Source: UBA1351 sp963677625 (GTDB taxonomy: Bacteria; Bacillota; Clostridia; Lachnospirales; Vallitaleaceae). From it: 64,000 nucleotides of DNA. The DNA lies in the NCBI GenBank assembly GCA_963677625.2, contig CAXXSW010000012.1, positions 310,001 to 374,000 on the forward strand. The letters run 5' to 3'. Both the position numbers and the translations under genes were made by a program. The notes under the pieces were generated by a model, which did not search any database, was not told the DNA's origin, and saw nothing but the letters and a program-made list of their open reading frames with translations. Positions 39,001-47,069 of the stretch are shown here, one piece after another. Position 1 is the first letter of the stretch, and every line of letters starts with the position of its first letter.

Positions 39001-41316
39001 ACCTTAAGGACCTACGACGAACTCGGTCGGGTCATTATGAAATCCGTTCCTATTGGTGGTGCTATGACATTTGTTTATGATATAACAGATGGATTGGAAG
39101 AAGGTAAACACGGAGAAAAAAGCACCGATAGCAAAGGGAATACGACTACGAAAGTGTATGATAGCTTAGGACGCCTTGAAACGGTCAATGAAAATGGTAG
39201 GACAACAACCTATACTTATGATGCCAATGGTAACAAAAAATCAGCGACCTATGTCATGGGATTCGCCGATACCTTCACAGAGACCTACGAATATAATAAG
39301 AATAATCAACTGGAATCCATCATAACAAGAAAAGCCGATCAAAGTGTTATGGCTAGTTCTGAATATACATATGATGTATCCGGTAATCAGCTGACAAAAA
39401 CGGAAAGAGGTCTTACCACTACTTATGGGTATGACTGCCTGAATCGATTAGAACGTGTCAGCGATACAGGAGCAAAAACAACAACATATATATACGACGG
39501 AGCAGGTAACCGTATCAAAGAAACAGTCATTCAAGGACTGAGCACCAGCAAAGAAAGCTTGTATACCTATAATGAGCAGAAACGTTTAATGACAACAACA
39601 AGCACGGATGCCCAGGGGACAAGAGAGACGGTGACTTATACCTATGACCCTAACGGTAATAATACCTATGAATCAAAAGAATCCAAGACTTTCATTACCA
39701 ATGTACCTGTAGAAGAACAAAGTCCAGCTTCTTTTGGCCTCTTTATCCCAGGTCAAGCTCCAGATTATCCGAATCAAGAGGAAGTGGCAGGTTTTGAAAA
39801 AAGCTATCAGTACAATAACTTTAATCAAATGGTAAAAGCAACAACAGGAAGCACAATCTCCCAATTTGTTTATAATGGAGAAGGACGAAGGACAAAAGCC
39901 ATCGTCAATGGAGAAACGACAGTTTATGTTTACCAAGGTGATAAGGTTGTGCTAGAATTAGACGGTAAAGGAAAAGAGAAGGCACACACCATCTACGGTG
40001 GTAACCGCTTGATCTCTCGTACCATGGGAAGTGATACAGCGCTGTATATGTTAAATGGCCATGGTGATGTGACAGGACTGGTGGGCAGTGATGGAGACCT
40101 GATGGCCACATATACCTATGATGCCTTTGGTAATATCACAGAGTCGAACACAACACAACCTGACTTTACCAACCCATTTAAGTATGCAGGATACCAATAC
40201 GATGACGGAACAGGACTGTATTATCTGAATGCCAGGATGTATAATGCCAAGACAGCCAGGTTCATGCAGATGGATAGTTATTTAGGTAATAGAAGTGATC
40301 CACTTAGTCTGAACTTGTATACCTATGTGAGTAATAATCCTGTGAAGTATTATGATCCTACTGGGCATATGAAAGCAGGTGACGAATGTTTTTCAAAGGA
40401 TGTTCAGTATCAACTTGCAAAACTCACGGATGATTATTTCAATACTACTGATGAAACCAAAAGAAAGAAAATTGCAAAGGAAGCTGATAAAATAAGAAAT
40501 AGTAGTATTCAGGTCGATAATGGACATGCAACGACAGAGACAGCACAGTTCCTTACTGCATTAAACAGAAGTAATAAAAAAGATGTAAATGGTAATGCAT
40601 ATATAGATGGTAGTACATGGAAAAGTATATCAAGTAGTAGGAGTTCTAGTTCGACTAGTGATTCGTCTGAGAGTACTGTAAGTCCATTAGTTGAGGATAA
40701 TAAGGATTCAGGTGGTATTGTTTCAAATAATGATGACGGTTTAATAGAGGAGACGAGTGAAGATGGAATAAACAACATTCCCTTGAATTTAAATGATGTA
40801 TCTAAAACTTTAATAGAAAGTGGATTTAGTAAAGGGAAAGATTATGATTATATTTCAAGAGATGAAAAGACATTAAGATATTTTATGAATTATATGAAAC
40901 TCTATGTTAATCAATCAGCAAAAATGATAATTACTGAGTTTAATCCAGGAGTAGCACTTGTTCCTAAAGCACTTGCTATCGGATTTGCTGCGACTGTAAT
41001 ACTTGATACAACTGATAGAAATATGGTTAGTGGAGAACTTAAGCAATATGGAGTTGATGGAGCAGTATCTTTCTATGAAGATATATCAGATGATGATTTG
41101 ATAATTAGTAATGATGGTACTGTTACAAGTTTATATCTTCAAAAAGAATTTTTAGTTTTGTATAAAAATATTGATGGTAGTAATGTTGTTGTTGGATTTA
41201 TAATACCAGAAGCAAAAATAACATCAGTTACAGGGAATACAATTGAGAGTGCTACTTGGGACTTCAGTGAAGAAGTATATTATTCGATTAATAAGATACT
41301 TGAGGAAAATAAGTAA
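33055..41316 (+). CDS. Subtilase-RHS fusion: secreted protease joined to a polymorphic toxin shell
   Basis: 2753 residues. A signal peptide (about 1-31) is followed by an inhibitor-I9-like propeptide (about 50-150) and a subtilisin-type protease with the triad Asp202 (LDTGID), His260 (HGTHVAG) and Ser414 (SGTSTAAP), all intact. Then come an RHS-entry domain (YGETGVNAATGNYSTKAVD, about 518) and YD repeats to about 2350, the RHS core YLNARMYNAKTARFMQMDS and PVKYYDPTGH (near 2430), and a 310-residue tip of unknown fold. RHS shells enclose a C-terminal toxin released after the DPxG region. The fused protease may cut the shell, the tip, or a surface target; this is inference. The candidate immunity gene is the next one downstream. 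Confidence 0.85.
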   Translation: MRKFHIKLAKLLLIVFITTNVFTQDIIVMASEFSHSAVEYVITTTTAYMDSQADPEKTQIIVKYKEKKVDSTTSVSALMQSLEKTDGQEQEKLKKDISSELKLKKLDTVKAYEDESIEVLEIKKSDDIKEVVDALNDNGLVEYAQPNYKLSVLTTSVTDDRYPEQWPIYEEGTASSSVGIHVKDVWDMQGDVTRTTLIGVLDTGIDIEHTDLKHNIFTNNNEIPGNGIDDDGNGYIDDYHGYDFANDDASVYDDATKDKHGTHVAGIIAADDNGSGILGVAKDMTIIPLKFIDGTKGFTSDAIEAIDYAKTMGVDIINCSFGSTDNNPALKEAIANSGIVFVASAGNAGQDVVSDPVYPACFDLDNIISVTSYDAAGELGVFANYGSGVDIAAPGADIISTVPEGGYQSLSGTSTAAPFVSGVMGLIKNAYPDITPKDLIARVKSNAVAMPGLVGKTNTGGRVDAFRAVTGTQDIIEETTNTEINSDEGTFVDGVLETLSLATVSPELLEQVHYGETGVNAATGNYSTKAVDLSIESPGFTLNMSRTYNSKNDKNGSMGRGWTFGFEGSLKVDTSSPSLYIAKMPNGSSHTFTKNGSTYTANDFRGRLVATSDGWVLTTADQYTYGYNSSGWLIWMKDPSGNTIRISVDNTTGYVQTITDQVGRVFFIAYNEDNKISTITDPMNHVITYTYEDDLLKVVTDQMGRHQTYDYNASKYLISVKNHHDVVTEAITYNNAASNGVYKVKTYTNNLGNVFSYTYGTNKTTITDTNNRVIEKTFDPQFYVISSKDPEGKSTFVEYYKDSNGINRYGEEKKVTDRLGNVTSYERNTATGNIEKIFYPDGSYSEYEYDDKNNTRMEQDPEGNKTFYIYDADKVKLLQEIRPINGVDSYSIQADQSKFNIKSYTYYSEGESKLLGYKAKNLLKSVTDPEGNTISYTYDNYGNIKTSKDAEGFITTTTRNILGWTLSSKSPSGYITSNTYNSKGQLVKQVEDNGETTRYVYDDLGRLIQEIDPNTYDPSKDGLNLATPSNTYSDSTVGLRYQYNSKNQVIVLKDALNNARRYTYGDLYGNITQEELPNGLKNIYTYDVMNRQVQAFVKADAASNISLKEETIYEDKEGNSIVHTKKYLAKESYNDALELIGPKVTSKDIAESIATYDFADRLITQVDGDGALKTISYYKNGLVYSATEANGATTYYRYDAGGNLTGKWTPVEASKYMYTGFKYDKAGRAIESYAGRDLVGLDVIPSKDRMIITYTTYNKKGQVVSQRDSAGRKTAFEYTGEGNVKKTTAYITDTKTKVITKSFDHLGHLKTKSETVFAGDLSGHDMGDTNLVTLTESYDYDLNGNLIKVRDVNGLITSYTYDKLNRRLSTTYESLDENLARVYATVSNEYDANGNIIQSTDAMGIVTSNVYSQEGYLEQVKKTVRLNDEEETLITAYQYDQAGRLIREVSPNNCKTDTNGSVLFDTCNRTEYTYDKMGRQLTATDIYQGSGGTWKSIRISNQYDISGNVVKVIDGQGYETNKSYTLQGQLKTITDPEAKAKDLSYTTLYSYDGIGRIKTETNALGVVTTNYYDDANNKIRTTIKQSSSEAEYTLSSASYDLAGNQLSVTDGNRNTTIYVYNSMNKVAAVQYSGDDTIGSYVIAYQYDKKGNCTYQEDSLGQVQLFTYDLQNRLLKHTTKDSEHRTEISQSTKYDLNGNPRFMTDANGTVITRSYNELNQLQREAVDVRSLDGDVTTHETTYTYDKNGNNIGITDYLGNTITTKYDPLNRVIEKVDPSGASISKMEYNNNHVQVKAYDGKNNATQYFYDKKNQLIKTIDPEGGSTRNTYDALGNKLTSTDARGYMTSFSYDTFGRLNRVENAKGEVTTYTYDLMNNLLTQTDGNGNTTTRVYNVRNQLVKTIDPKGITTSVDGQVTYDTTRTESLTYTPNGLVKEKVDRNGNLTTFTYDTFGRKLEVTSGSDSISSTYDNNGNLLTITDETGKTLRTYDELGRVIMKSVPIGGAMTFVYDITDGLEEGKHGEKSTDSKGNTTTKVYDSLGRLETVNENGRTTTYTYDANGNKKSATYVMGFADTFTETYEYNKNNQLESIITRKADQSVMASSEYTYDVSGNQLTKTERGLTTTYGYDCLNRLERVSDTGAKTTTYIYDGAGNRIKETVIQGLSTSKESLYTYNEQKRLMTTTSTDAQGTRETVTYTYDPNGNNTYESKESKTFITNVPVEEQSPASFGLFIPGQAPDYPNQEEVAGFEKSYQYNNFNQMVKATTGSTISQFVYNGEGRRTKAIVNGETTVYVYQGDKVVLELDGKGKEKAHTIYGGNRLISRTMGSDTALYMLNGHGDVTGLVGSDGDLMATYTYDAFGNITESNTTQPDFTNPFKYAGYQYDDGTGLYYLNARMYNAKTARFMQMDSYLGNRSDPLSLNLYTYVSNNPVKYYDPTGHMKAGDECFSKDVQYQLAKLTDDYFNTTDETKRKKIAKEADKIRNSSIQVDNGHATTETAQFLTALNRSNKKDVNGNAYIDGSTWKSISSSRSSSSTSDSSESTVSPLVEDNKDSGGIVSNNDDGLIEETSEDGINNIPLNLNDVSKTLIESGFSKGKDYDYISRDEKTLRYFMNYMKLYVNQSAKMIITEFNPGVALVPKALAIGFAATVILDTTDRNMVSGELKQYGVDGAVSFYEDISDDDLIISNDGTVTSLYLQKEFLVLYKNIDGSNVVVGFIIPEAKITSVTGNTIESATWDFSEEVYYSINKILEENK

Positions 41317-41387
41317 ATAAAATTAAAAAACACAAAAAATACTATCACTAATGATAGTTATAACTGGAAATGATAAGGAGGTAATTA

Positions 41388-41678
41388 TTGAAGTACAAAA
41401 AAATATATATCGTAATTACATTAATAGTGATAATAATTCTTTTAATGAGCATGCTAAATAATGAAGAAATAATTAGTCTGTTAGAAATCAGCAGTGTAAT
41501 ATTTTACCCTATATGGGGTGGTACTATGATATACTTGTTCCATTTTAAAAAGTATGATGAATCATCCCCCAAATATGGGAAATGGTACTATAACTGGGTA
41601 GTGTATGGTCTCATAGCAGGAGGGGTATTATTAATTGAAGAGATTGTAGTAACTATATTGGTGAAAATTTTGAAGTGA
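41388..41678 (+). CDS. Small membrane protein, candidate immunity protein
   Basis: A 96-residue protein with three hydrophobic segments. It starts with TTG after AAGGAGG and lies 71 bases after the RHS gene. Position directly behind a polymorphic toxin tip is the usual place of the immunity gene, and a membrane immunity protein would fit a tip acting at the membrane. The tip does contain a hydrophobic stretch around residue 2640 (VALVPKALAIGFAATVIL). No family was recognised; the role is inferred from position only. Confidence 0.55.
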   Translation: MKYKKIYIVITLIVIIILLMSMLNNEEIISLLEISSVIFYPIWGGTMIYLFHFKKYDESSPKYGKWYYNWVVYGLIAGGVLLIEEIVVTILVKILK

Positions 41679-41682
41679 TTGA

Positions 41683-41714
41683 ATGCTGTTGTCTTTAAAC
41701 TAACAGCATAATAT
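41683..41714 (+). terminator. Hairpin after the candidate immunity gene
   Basis: ATGCTGTT pairs with AACAGCAT around GTCTTTAAACT and is followed by AATATT. The 17-base segment AAACTAACAGCATAATA is repeated with one change about 22 bases later. Confidence 0.45.
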
Positions 41715-41952
41715 TGTATAAACTAACAACATAATACGCCCATACGCCCATGATTCCGACATTCCCAGTAATACTATGGGTTTCTCTTTATCAACAAAAA
41801 GAAAGGTGACTAGGGGACGGAGTATAACTTCATAAGTGAAGTATCAGTCTCAAGTACCGGATAAGTCTATGAACTCAAGGGGGCGATAGATTAGCTTTGC
41901 CCCTAATAATAGCAAAAAAGCTTAGATGAATTCTCTAAGCTTATTATACTAG

Positions 41953-42261
41953 GAGACGAGTGAACTTGATAGCATCTATCTTTTAGTGGAGGATTTTTAT
42001 AATGATATTAAGGATGTAATTGCAACACCATACGTCAATACATTTACTGATGAAGAAATGCAACAAATTTTAGAAAGTATTAATCCTATTAATTTAGCAC
42101 AGTGTATAATGTGGTAGAAATTTGCAGTCGAAAGGTATTTTCCTGAAAGAGGATATGATTTAACAGCTGAGCCATTAGGACTGTCAGTGGGTTTGGGTCC
42201 TAAAAAGATAGTATATTATGGAAACTCAAATCACAAAAACTTGGAGCAATTAGTCCAGTAG
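41953..42261 (+). pseudogene. Broken coding remnant, possibly a former RHS toxin tip
   Basis: One frame reads ETSELDSIYLLVEDFYNDI and onward for about 54 codons, meets TAG, and continues in frame (KFAVERYFPERGYDLTAEP) for about 47 more codons to a second TAG. There is no start codon or ribosome site. The first bases, AGGAGACGAGTGAA, are identical to bases inside the tip-encoding part of the RHS gene (at about 40749), so this may be the end of an older tip displaced by the present one. The lipoprotein gene behind it would then be its immunity gene. This is an inference from position and a 14-base match. Confidence 0.5.
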
Positions 42262-42310
42262 ACGTAGAAATATTGATTAGTGGAGTATGGGAAGGAGATG
42301 GGTTTAAATA

Positions 42311-42778
42311 ATGTATAGAAGATTAACATGGGTAATTGTTTTGCTTATACTATTAACTTCATGTGATTTTTCAAATGATTATATAAGTGTTGGACTAGAG
42401 CAAAAATATGATATAGGTAAAGATACTATTAAAGCTTTTGGAGATGCATCGTTTCAATTATTTGAAACTTCAAGCAATAATGATAATCTTCTTTTGAGGA
42501 TGTATCCAAGTCATTCAATCATTGAAATTGATGTAAAAAATTACAAAGTAGATGATAAAACTCTATATGTCTATGGCAGAACAGGTTATTCAGTAATTAA
42601 TTTAATAACCAATGAAGTTGTCCAATACCAAGTGTTTGATGATTATTCAGAAGATGAAATGTATTACATGAGTTTACAAGGCATTAGTTATGTGGAAAAT
42701 GGATATATTAAAGTTATTGACTCTTATGAGGATTTTTCAGAAGATCAACGTGAAGTATTCGAGGAGTTAAAGAAATAG
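42311..42778 (+). CDS. Small lipoprotein, candidate second immunity protein
   Basis: 155 residues with a lipoprotein signal ending LLTSC (cysteine near residue 18) and an acidic, beta-rich remainder. It follows the broken remnant and precedes the Opp operon. A lipoprotein anchored outside the membrane could guard against an exported toxin tip, but no family was recognised and the role is a guess from position. The ribosome site (GGAG) lies 15 bases before the ATG. Confidence 0.6.
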   Translation: MYRRLTWVIVLLILLTSCDFSNDYISVGLEQKYDIGKDTIKAFGDASFQLFETSSNNDNLLLRMYPSHSIIEIDVKNYKVDDKTLYVYGRTGYSVINLITNEVVQYQVFDDYSEDEMYYMSLQGISYVENGYIKVIDSYEDFSEDQREVFEELKK

Positions 42779-43005
42779 AGTAAGTCATAATAATTGTAAG
42801 ATAAAGAATTTTATTAAATCTAATTTGGGTGGGGGACTAGATAAAAGTGGGTAATCCCACTCAGTGCCTAACAAACCAAAACAATAATCACTACAAAAAT
42901 TAACCCTTGTAGTACCCATACTAAAAATTCATGAAATTTCTTAGTGAAAGATTAAGGCTTAAAAAGCTATATAAACGTACATAAGGAAAATTACAGTAAA
43001 CTTAC

Positions 43006-43047
43006 TAGAAGTACCAGTTACTACCGTTGTAATTGGTGCTTCTTTTT
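43006..43047 (+). terminator. Rho-independent terminator before the opp operon
   Basis: AGAAGTACCAGTTAC pairs imperfectly with GTAATTGGTGCTTCT and is followed by TTTTTTG. Confidence 0.7.
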
Positions 43048-43091
43048 TGTGTTAAAATTTCACAAATAACATAATTTAATAAAAAATTGCG

Positions 43092-43120
43092 TTGACATTG
43101 TAAAGTGGTTCTGTTATGCT
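43092..43120 (+). promoter_or_regulatory. Promoter of the oligopeptide transporter operon
   Basis: TTGACA, 17 bases, TATGCT: a near-consensus housekeeping promoter about 210 bases before the first opp gene. It is the only good match in this gap. Confidence 0.6.
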
Positions 43121-43331
43121 GTACAAAAGTTGTATAAGCTTAATGAACAATTATTTTTAATGGCATACTGTTAATTTAATTTCAAAGGACAATGAGGTCA
43201 TTTTCGTCGATAGGAGAAGTGACTTTTTTTATTAACTAGGAAAGATCTATTATTTTAGTGAAATATATAAATATCTACATAACGATAAGGCAACATAGTC
43301 GCTTGGATTTATAAAAAGGAGGAGGGATTTG

Positions 43332-44318
43332 ATGGATTCACAAAATCCTTTATTGGAGATCAAAGAGTTAAGCGTAGAATTTAATACAAGTGAAGGTAAG
43401 GTATATGCTATCAATGAACTTAATTACACCCTAGGTCAAGGAGAGACCCTAGGTATAGTTGGTGAAAGTGGTAGTGGGAAAAGCGTGTCCTCCTTAGGCA
43501 TAATGAAGTTAATTCCTAATCCTCCGGGGAAAATCGTACATGGAGAAATTTTGTATGACGGTAAGGACTTAGTTAACATTTCAGAGAAGGAAATGGAAAA
43601 AATACGTGGTAATGAGATTTCCATGATTTTTCAGGAACCAATGACATCATTAAATCCGATTATTACCTGCGGTAAACAAATAGCAGAATCCCTTATTCTT
43701 CATAGGGGAATGAAAAAGAAAGAAGCAATGGTCCATGCTATTGATATGATGAAAAAAGTTGGTATAGCTAACCCTGAGCAAAGAGCTTATGAATACCCTC
43801 ACCAAATGTCAGGTGGAATGAAGCAACGTGTTATGATTGCAATGGCATTAGCTTGTCAGCCAAAGATCCTTATTTGTGATGAACCTACAACTGCTCTTGA
43901 TGTGACGATTCAGGCTCAAATTTTAGATTTGATCCGTCAATTGAATACAGAAACAGGAACTTCTATACTGATGATTACCCATGATCTTGGAGTTGTAAGC
44001 GAATTGTGCGACAGAGTTGTTGTTATGTATACTGGACGTGTAGTCGAAGAAGCGCCTTCTCTTGAAATATTCAAGAAACCTTTACATCCATATACTATGG
44101 GCCTGATTGATGCGATTCCGAAGATTACAAAACATAGAGAACCTCTTAAAGCAATCGAAGGTGTTGTTGCTAGTCCTATGGAGAAGATTGCCGGATGCAC
44201 CTTTTACCCTAGATGTCCATACGCAAAAGATATCTGTAAAGAGGAAGAACCTAAACTTATAAATGTTTCAAAGGTGAGAAAAGTAAAATGCTGGAATTAT
44301 ATTGAAGGTGAGGCTTGA
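43332..44318 (+). CDS. oppD: Oligopeptide ABC transporter ATPase, OppD/DppD
   Basis: A 328-residue ABC ATPase. Walker A GESGSGKS, Q-loop IFQEPMTSLNP, signature MSGGMKQRV, Walker B ILICDEPTTALD and H-loop ITHDLGVV are present, and the C-terminal oligopeptide-transporter extension has CPYAKDICKEEEP with the cysteines of the family. It powers peptide uptake with OppF. ATG 43332 follows AGGAGGAGGG; a TTG one codon earlier is possible. oppF overlaps its end. Confidence 0.94.
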   Translation: MDSQNPLLEIKELSVEFNTSEGKVYAINELNYTLGQGETLGIVGESGSGKSVSSLGIMKLIPNPPGKIVHGEILYDGKDLVNISEKEMEKIRGNEISMIFQEPMTSLNPIITCGKQIAESLILHRGMKKKEAMVHAIDMMKKVGIANPEQRAYEYPHQMSGGMKQRVMIAMALACQPKILICDEPTTALDVTIQAQILDLIRQLNTETGTSILMITHDLGVVSELCDRVVVMYTGRVVEEAPSLEIFKKPLHPYTMGLIDAIPKITKHREPLKAIEGVVASPMEKIAGCTFYPRCPYAKDICKEEEPKLINVSKVRKVKCWNYIEGEA

Positions 44319-44319
44319 T

Positions 44320-45288
44320 ATGAATAAGACTCAAAAAGAAATATTGGTAAAAGCAGATCATGTAAAAATACACTTTAATGATAAAAAAAATGTAGTAGTA
44401 AAAGCAGTTGATGACATTAACTTAGAGATATATCGTAATGAAATTTTTGGTATTGTAGGAGAGAGCGGTTGTGGTAAGAGCACCCTTGGTAGAGGGCTTA
44501 TTCATTTATTGCCCTTGACTTCCGGGGATGTAACTATTGATGGAAAAGAATTAATGTCTTTATCAAAAAATGAGTTGAAAGACATGAGAAAGAAAGTGCA
44601 GATTATTTTTCAAGATCCTTCGGCTTGTTTGAACCCAAGAAGAAAAGTAATCGATATTTTGAAAGAACCATTTAAGATTCATGGTATCAAAGATAGGGAG
44701 TTCATACAAAATAGAATATCTGAATTGGTAGAACTTGTAGGATTAGCAGATTATCATCTAAATCGTTATCCTCATGAACTCTCAGGAGGCCAGAAGCAAC
44801 GTATTGGTATAGCAAGAGCCTTAGCCCTTGAACCAGAATTAATTATATGTGATGAAGCCGTATCCGCACTAGATGTATCGGTCCAAGCACAGGTACTAAA
44901 CCTACTTATCGAACTAAAAGAAAAACTAGGACTGACTTATTTTTTTATATCCCACAATTTGAATGTTGTCTATCAAGTCAGTGATCGAGTTGGTGTAATG
45001 TATCTAGGTAGAATGGTAGAAGTCGCAACTTATTCAAGCTTATATGAGAATCGATACCACCCTTATACAGAGGCTTTATTATCTTCTATTCCTCAAGTAG
45101 AGACTGAAAAACAAATGGATCGAATTATATTAGAAGGGGAAGTACCAAATCCTTCAGACCCGCCAAAAGGTTGTAGTTTTCATACACGTTGTCCAAAAGC
45201 GATGGATCGGTGTAGGGTTGATGAACCACAGACCTATGAAGTTGAGCCGGAACATTATGTTACCTGCCATTTATATGAAACAACTTAA
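44320..45288 (+). CDS. oppF: Oligopeptide ABC transporter ATPase, OppF/DppF
   Basis: A 322-residue ABC ATPase: Walker A GESGCGKST, Q-loop IFQDPSACLNP, signature LSGGQKQRI, Walker B LIICDEAVSALD and H-loop ISHNLNVV, with the C-terminal CPKAMDRCRVDEP oligopeptide-type extension. It forms the ATPase pair with OppD. ATG 44320, one base after the oppD stop, has GGTGAGG upstream; a longer frame from 44302 lacks a site. Confidence 0.94.
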   Translation: MNKTQKEILVKADHVKIHFNDKKNVVVKAVDDINLEIYRNEIFGIVGESGCGKSTLGRGLIHLLPLTSGDVTIDGKELMSLSKNELKDMRKKVQIIFQDPSACLNPRRKVIDILKEPFKIHGIKDREFIQNRISELVELVGLADYHLNRYPHELSGGQKQRIGIARALALEPELIICDEAVSALDVSVQAQVLNLLIELKEKLGLTYFFISHNLNVVYQVSDRVGVMYLGRMVEVATYSSLYENRYHPYTEALLSSIPQVETEKQMDRIILEGEVPNPSDPPKGCSFHTRCPKAMDRCRVDEPQTYEVEPEHYVTCHLYETT

Positions 45289-45388
45289 TAAATAATGTGA
45301 TATTAAATCTAAGCATCATAAGTGTAAGTAATATCATACTATATAAAGAAATATATAAACTATCAGAAGAATAATTAGGAGGATACAC

Positions 45389-47032
45389 ATGAAAAAGAGA
45401 ATTTTTACAGTATTATTGGCAGCAATATTGGTATTTAGTCTAGCTGCTTGTGGTACAAAAAATGCAGATTCAACAGGTGGAAGTGATACGAAGACAACAA
45501 GTGCAGATACGAAAGACGGGACACAAGCAGAAGAGAATGTAGTAGTTATAGCCATGGGTTCAGGTTTTTCAACATTAGATCCTGGATATATGTATGAACA
45601 AAACCCTACATTAGTTGCAAATGCATGTTACGAAACTCTATTTAAGTTTGTAAACGGAAGTGACGAACCAAAGGAAAGTTTAGCAGATACATATACTTTT
45701 TCAGAAGATGGTCTGACATTAACTATTACTTTAAAAGAAGGTGCAACATTTGCAAGTGGAAACCCTGTTACATCAGAAGATGTTCAGTTTTCATTAAATA
45801 GAACAAAAAACCTTAAAGGGAATCCATCTTTTATCGTGGATACAATTGATAGTATCGAAAGTCCTGATGCCGGAACAGTTATTATTAAATTAAACAGTCA
45901 AGACAGTGCTATTTTATCAAAGCTTTCATATGCAGCATGTTCTATACTTGATAGTAAAGTAGTAAAAGAAAATGGTGGAACTGACGCAGCAGATGCTTCA
46001 ACAGCTGATACTGCTCAAGCCTTTCTTGATTCAACAAGTGCTGGTTCAGGTATGTATATCTTAACAAGTTATACACCGGATGAAGAAATAGTACTTACGA
46101 AGAACAAAGATTATTGGGGAACTTCAACGAATGTAGATAAATATATCATTAAATTACAAGATGATGCAAATGCTCAAATGATGGGTCTATCAAATAGCGA
46201 TATTGATATTGCATTAAACCTTACAGATGATACATTAAGTGAATTGGAAGATAAAGATAACGTTACTATTATTAATACATCAACAAAAACAGTCGGATTT
46301 ATTTTAATGAATATGGATGAATCTATAGGTGGACCGGTAGCTGATACAAAAGTTCAACAAGCTATTCGCTCAGCGATTGATTATGAAGGTATTCAATTAA
46401 TTTGTGGTTCAGGTTCAACAACTCCTAAGTCAATTATTCAAGTAGGATTTATGGGTAGCAAGGGTGCGCTAGATGTTACAAGTGCTAGAGACCTTGATGG
46501 CGCCAAAGCCTTATTAAAAGAAGCTGGATATGAAGATGGTTTCACTATTGATTTGACTATGAGTGAGCTTGATATGGAAGGTGTTCCCTTACTTGATTTA
46601 GCCCAAAAGGTAAAGGATGATTTAGCAGCAATTAATATTAATGTAAATATTGTTCAAAAAGACTGGGGCGCAGGTTATGGTGATGATTATCGTAATGGTA
46701 AGTTAGCATTTACTGTTATATATTGGGGTATAGATTACAACGATCCTAATGTACAATTAGTATTTTTACCGGGACAAACAGTGGGACTTCGAGCAAATTG
46801 GACGACTGATGAAAATGATGAATTTAGTGGATTATATGATAGTATTTTAGGTGAAACAGATAATACAAAACGTGGAGAGCTACTAGGTGAAGTCCAAGAT
46901 AAAATGGAAGAAAATTCACCATTTATCATGTTAGCACAAGCCGCTTCACACATTGGATATAGCAGTCAATTAAGTGGCGTGAATTTTTCTGATACTTATC
47001 GTGTAGACGTTACTGAAGTTAATTTCAAATAG
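45389..47032 (+). CDS. oppA: Oligopeptide-binding lipoprotein (SBP family 5)
   Basis: A 547-residue extracytoplasmic solute-binding protein. Lipobox SLAAC puts the lipidated cysteine near residue 21; a Ser/Thr/Asp-rich linker follows, then the SBP_bac_5 fold with LADTYTFSEDGLTLTITLKEG and FASGNPVTSEDVQFSLNRT, the family signature. It captures peptides for the permease pair downstream. AGGAGG precedes the ATG. The exact peptide range cannot be told from sequence. Confidence 0.93.
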   Translation: MKKRIFTVLLAAILVFSLAACGTKNADSTGGSDTKTTSADTKDGTQAEENVVVIAMGSGFSTLDPGYMYEQNPTLVANACYETLFKFVNGSDEPKESLADTYTFSEDGLTLTITLKEGATFASGNPVTSEDVQFSLNRTKNLKGNPSFIVDTIDSIESPDAGTVIIKLNSQDSAILSKLSYAACSILDSKVVKENGGTDAADASTADTAQAFLDSTSAGSGMYILTSYTPDEEIVLTKNKDYWGTSTNVDKYIIKLQDDANAQMMGLSNSDIDIALNLTDDTLSELEDKDNVTIINTSTKTVGFILMNMDESIGGPVADTKVQQAIRSAIDYEGIQLICGSGSTTPKSIIQVGFMGSKGALDVTSARDLDGAKALLKEAGYEDGFTIDLTMSELDMEGVPLLDLAQKVKDDLAAININVNIVQKDWGAGYGDDYRNGKLAFTVIYWGIDYNDPNVQLVFLPGQTVGLRANWTTDENDEFSGLYDSILGETDNTKRGELLGEVQDKMEENSPFIMLAQAASHIGYSSQLSGVNFSDTYRVDVTEVNFK

Positions 47033-47069
47033 TTAAGTTAAACAATAAATTGAAATAAAGAGGTGGATC

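Larger units (their letters stand above)
41679..42310. other. Gap with degraded sequence between two candidate immunity genes
   Basis: 632 bases without an intact gene. It holds a hairpin (41683-41714), tandem ACGCCCAT, a GC-richer part at 41815-41915 that is not assigned, a second hairpin AAGCTTAGA/TCTAAGCTT (41929-41953) and a broken coding segment (41953-42261, listed separately). Confidence 0.6.
42779..43331. other. Intergenic region with terminator and promoter ahead of the opp operon
   Basis: 553 bases without a gene. It contains a small palindrome GTGGGTAATCCCAC (42847-42860), a terminator at 43006-43047, a promoter (43092-43120) and about 200 bases of leader before oppD. A hairpin in the leader (GACAATGAGGTCATTTTCG area, 43188-43206) is weak. 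Confidence 0.55.

Noticed and set aside
41815..41915. Group II intron fragment
   Set aside because: No domain V-like hairpin or reverse transcriptase remnant could be recognised.
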